A model generated the notes under the pieces. The model was given only the letters and a program-made list of their open reading frames with translations. It had not been told where the DNA came from and ran no database searches. A stretch of DNA of 13,460 bases from contig DHLZ01000176.1 in the NCBI GenBank assembly GCA_002405515.1, forward strand, positions 2,218-15,677, read 5' to 3'. The stretch's first letter is position 1; every line of letters starts with the position of its first letter. This document shows, piece by piece, positions 12,414 through 13,460 of the stretch. Source of the DNA: Planctomycetaceae bacterium UBA4655. GTDB taxonomy: Bacteria > Planctomycetota > Planctomycetia > Pirellulales > UBA1268. The position numbers and the translations under genes were made by a program.

Positions 12414-13460
12414 ATGTCGACCGTCGCCGCCGCCACGCCCGACCTCGAGGATCCTTGGTTTCAGGACCGCTTCGCCGCCCGGATCGGGGGGCCGAACTAC
12501 GGCAAGGGCACCGAGATCTACAAGTTCGAACTCATCAAGCGGGCGAAGCGGAAGGCGCTCGCCGATCACCCGGAACGAAAACTGCTCGACTTCGGCATCG
12601 GTGAAAACGACGAGATGGCACCGGCCGAGGTGCGGGCCGTCATGCGGCGGGAGATCGACCGGCCGGAGAACCGGGGCTATGCCGACAACGGCATCGCCGT
12701 GTTCAAGGAGGCGGCCGCCCGGTTCATGGCCCGGGAATTCGGCGTGGAGATCGACCCGGTCACGGAGGTGAACCACTGCATCGGTTCGAAGACGGCCTAC
12801 GCGATGCTGCCGGCCGCGTTCATCGACCCCGGCGACGTGACGCTCATGACCGTGCCCGGCTACCCGGTGGCCGGCACGGCGACGCGGTGGTTCGGCGGCA
12901 CGGTCCACCGGCTGCCGCTCGTGCCCGAGAACGGCTTCCTTCCAGACCTCGACGGCATCCCCGGAGATGTCCTCGCCAAGACGAAGCTGCTCGTGCTCTG
13001 CTACCCGAACAGCCCGACCGGCAGGGCGGCGACGCGGGAGTTCTACGAGCGGGTCGTCGAGTTCGCGAGAAAAAATCGGATCATCGTCGTGCAGGACGCC
13101 GCGCACATCATGCTTTCCTACGACGACGCACCGCTCTCGTTCCTGTCGGTGCCGGGGGCGAAGGAAGTGGGGGTGGAGGTCCACTCGATGTCGAAGGGCT
13201 TCCACATGATCGGCTGGCGGATGGGATGGGTCTGTGGCCACAGGAAGCTCGTGCAGGCCTTCGCCGACGTGAAGGACAACTGCGACTCCGGCCAGTTCAT
13301 GGCGATCCAGAAGGCTGCCGCGGCGGCCCTCGACGATCCCGAGATCCCCAAGCGGGTCAGGGAGAAGTATCGCCGGCGGCTCGAAAAGCTCGTCGGCGTT
13401 CTGCGGGCGAGCGGCTTCGACTGCGAGATGCCGGGTGGAACCTACTTCCTCTACACGAAG
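12414..13460 (+). CDS. dapL: LL-diaminopimelate aminotransferase, 3' end cut by window
   Basis: 349 residues visible of an expected ~400-410. A PLP-dependent class I/II aminotransferase: IYKFELIKRAKRKAL and DFGIGENDEMAP near the start, GYADNGIAVFKEAAARFMAR, CYPNSPTGRAAT with Asn199, VQDAAHIMLSYDD with Asp228, and HSMSKGFHMIGWRMGW with PLP-binding Lys261. The opening and the ENDEMAP motif fit the DapL group that converts tetrahydrodipicolinate plus glutamate to LL-diaminopimelate in one step, for lysine and peptidoglycan. That route is used by Chlamydiae, Planctomycetes, cyanobacteria and some others. ATG at 12414; AGGAG is 13 nt upstream, a long spacing. A neighbouring aminotransferase specificity cannot be ruled out. 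Confidence 0.78.
   Translation, partial: MSTVAAATPDLEDPWFQDRFAARIGGPNYGKGTEIYKFELIKRAKRKALADHPERKLLDFGIGENDEMAPAEVRAVMRREIDRPENRGYADNGIAVFKEAAARFMAREFGVEIDPVTEVNHCIGSKTAYAMLPAAFIDPGDVTLMTVPGYPVAGTATRWFGGTVHRLPLVPENGFLPDLDGIPGDVLAKTKLLVLCYPNSPTGRAATREFYERVVEFARKNRIIVVQDAAHIMLSYDDAPLSFLSVPGAKEVGVEVHSMSKGFHMIGWRMGWVCGHRKLVQAFADVKDNCDSGQFMAIQKAAAAALDDPEIPKRVREKYRRRLEKLVGVLRASGFDCEMPGGTYFLYTK

Noticed and set aside
1..13460. CRISPR array, tRNA, rRNA or insertion sequence with terminal inverted repeats
   Set aside because: No regularly spaced repeats, no cloverleaf or rRNA-like stretch and no transposase seen on reading both strands.

Overview
The window is GC-rich and its genes are densely packed. 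It is probably from a planctomycete chromosome (Pirellulales-like). That is an inference from the diaminopimelate aminotransferase type at the right edge, a large serine recombinase with a coupled tiny basic ORF, secreted SnoaL-like and helical proteins, and strong G/C third-position bias. No rRNA, tRNA or CRISPR array is visible.

Layout. (1) 1-391: the end of a HicB-like antitoxin gene and a HicA-type toxin gene, whose C-terminus departs from the family. (2) 358-1314: two ~45-bp direct repeats (25 of 26 bases identical in the core) bracket an exported 24-cysteine copper-storage-like protein gene and a truncated copy of a DUF486/DMT membrane-protein gene. The second repeat overlaps the end of the recombinase gene. 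(3) 4775 down to 1298, minus strand: DMT-family protein, FmdB-type zinc ribbon, TspO, DUF1653 protein, a possible small basic protein and a large serine recombinase, several of them overlapping or only a few bases apart. (4) 4776-4959: a divergent control region with an AT-rich, operator-like island. (5) 4960-8707, plus strand: ArsR-family regulator, YgaP-like rhodanese membrane protein, CstB-like persulfide dioxygenase/rhodanese, and a two-domain CHR (chromate) transporter. The first three form a reactive-sulfur detoxification operon; the transporter follows after 108 bp. (6) 8772-10228: a Lys/Arg/Ala-rich small protein gene translationally coupled to a PAS histidine kinase of the NarL/HisKA_3 type. 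(7) 11923 (or 12117) down to 10242, minus strand: a possible short acidic-tailed peptide, an exported SnoaL/NTF2-like protein and an exported helical protein, converging on the kinase gene with 13 bp between stops. (8) 12118-12413: an intergenic control region with an AT-rich inverted repeat and a candidate promoter. (9) 12414 to the right edge: LL-diaminopimelate aminotransferase, cut by the window end.

How the parts may work together. Genes 4960-7312 resemble the E. coli ygaVP pair joined to a cst-type persulfide dioxygenase. The regulator would sense sulfide or persulfide, YgaP and the rhodanese would carry sulfane sulfur, and the dioxygenase would turn persulfide into sulfite. A CHR transporter then sits where cst operons usually carry a sulfite exporter. 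The opposite operon (DMT, FmdB, TspO, DUF1653) shares the control region. The recombinase, the repeats and the duplicated DMT fragment mark the left third as rearranged, accessory DNA.
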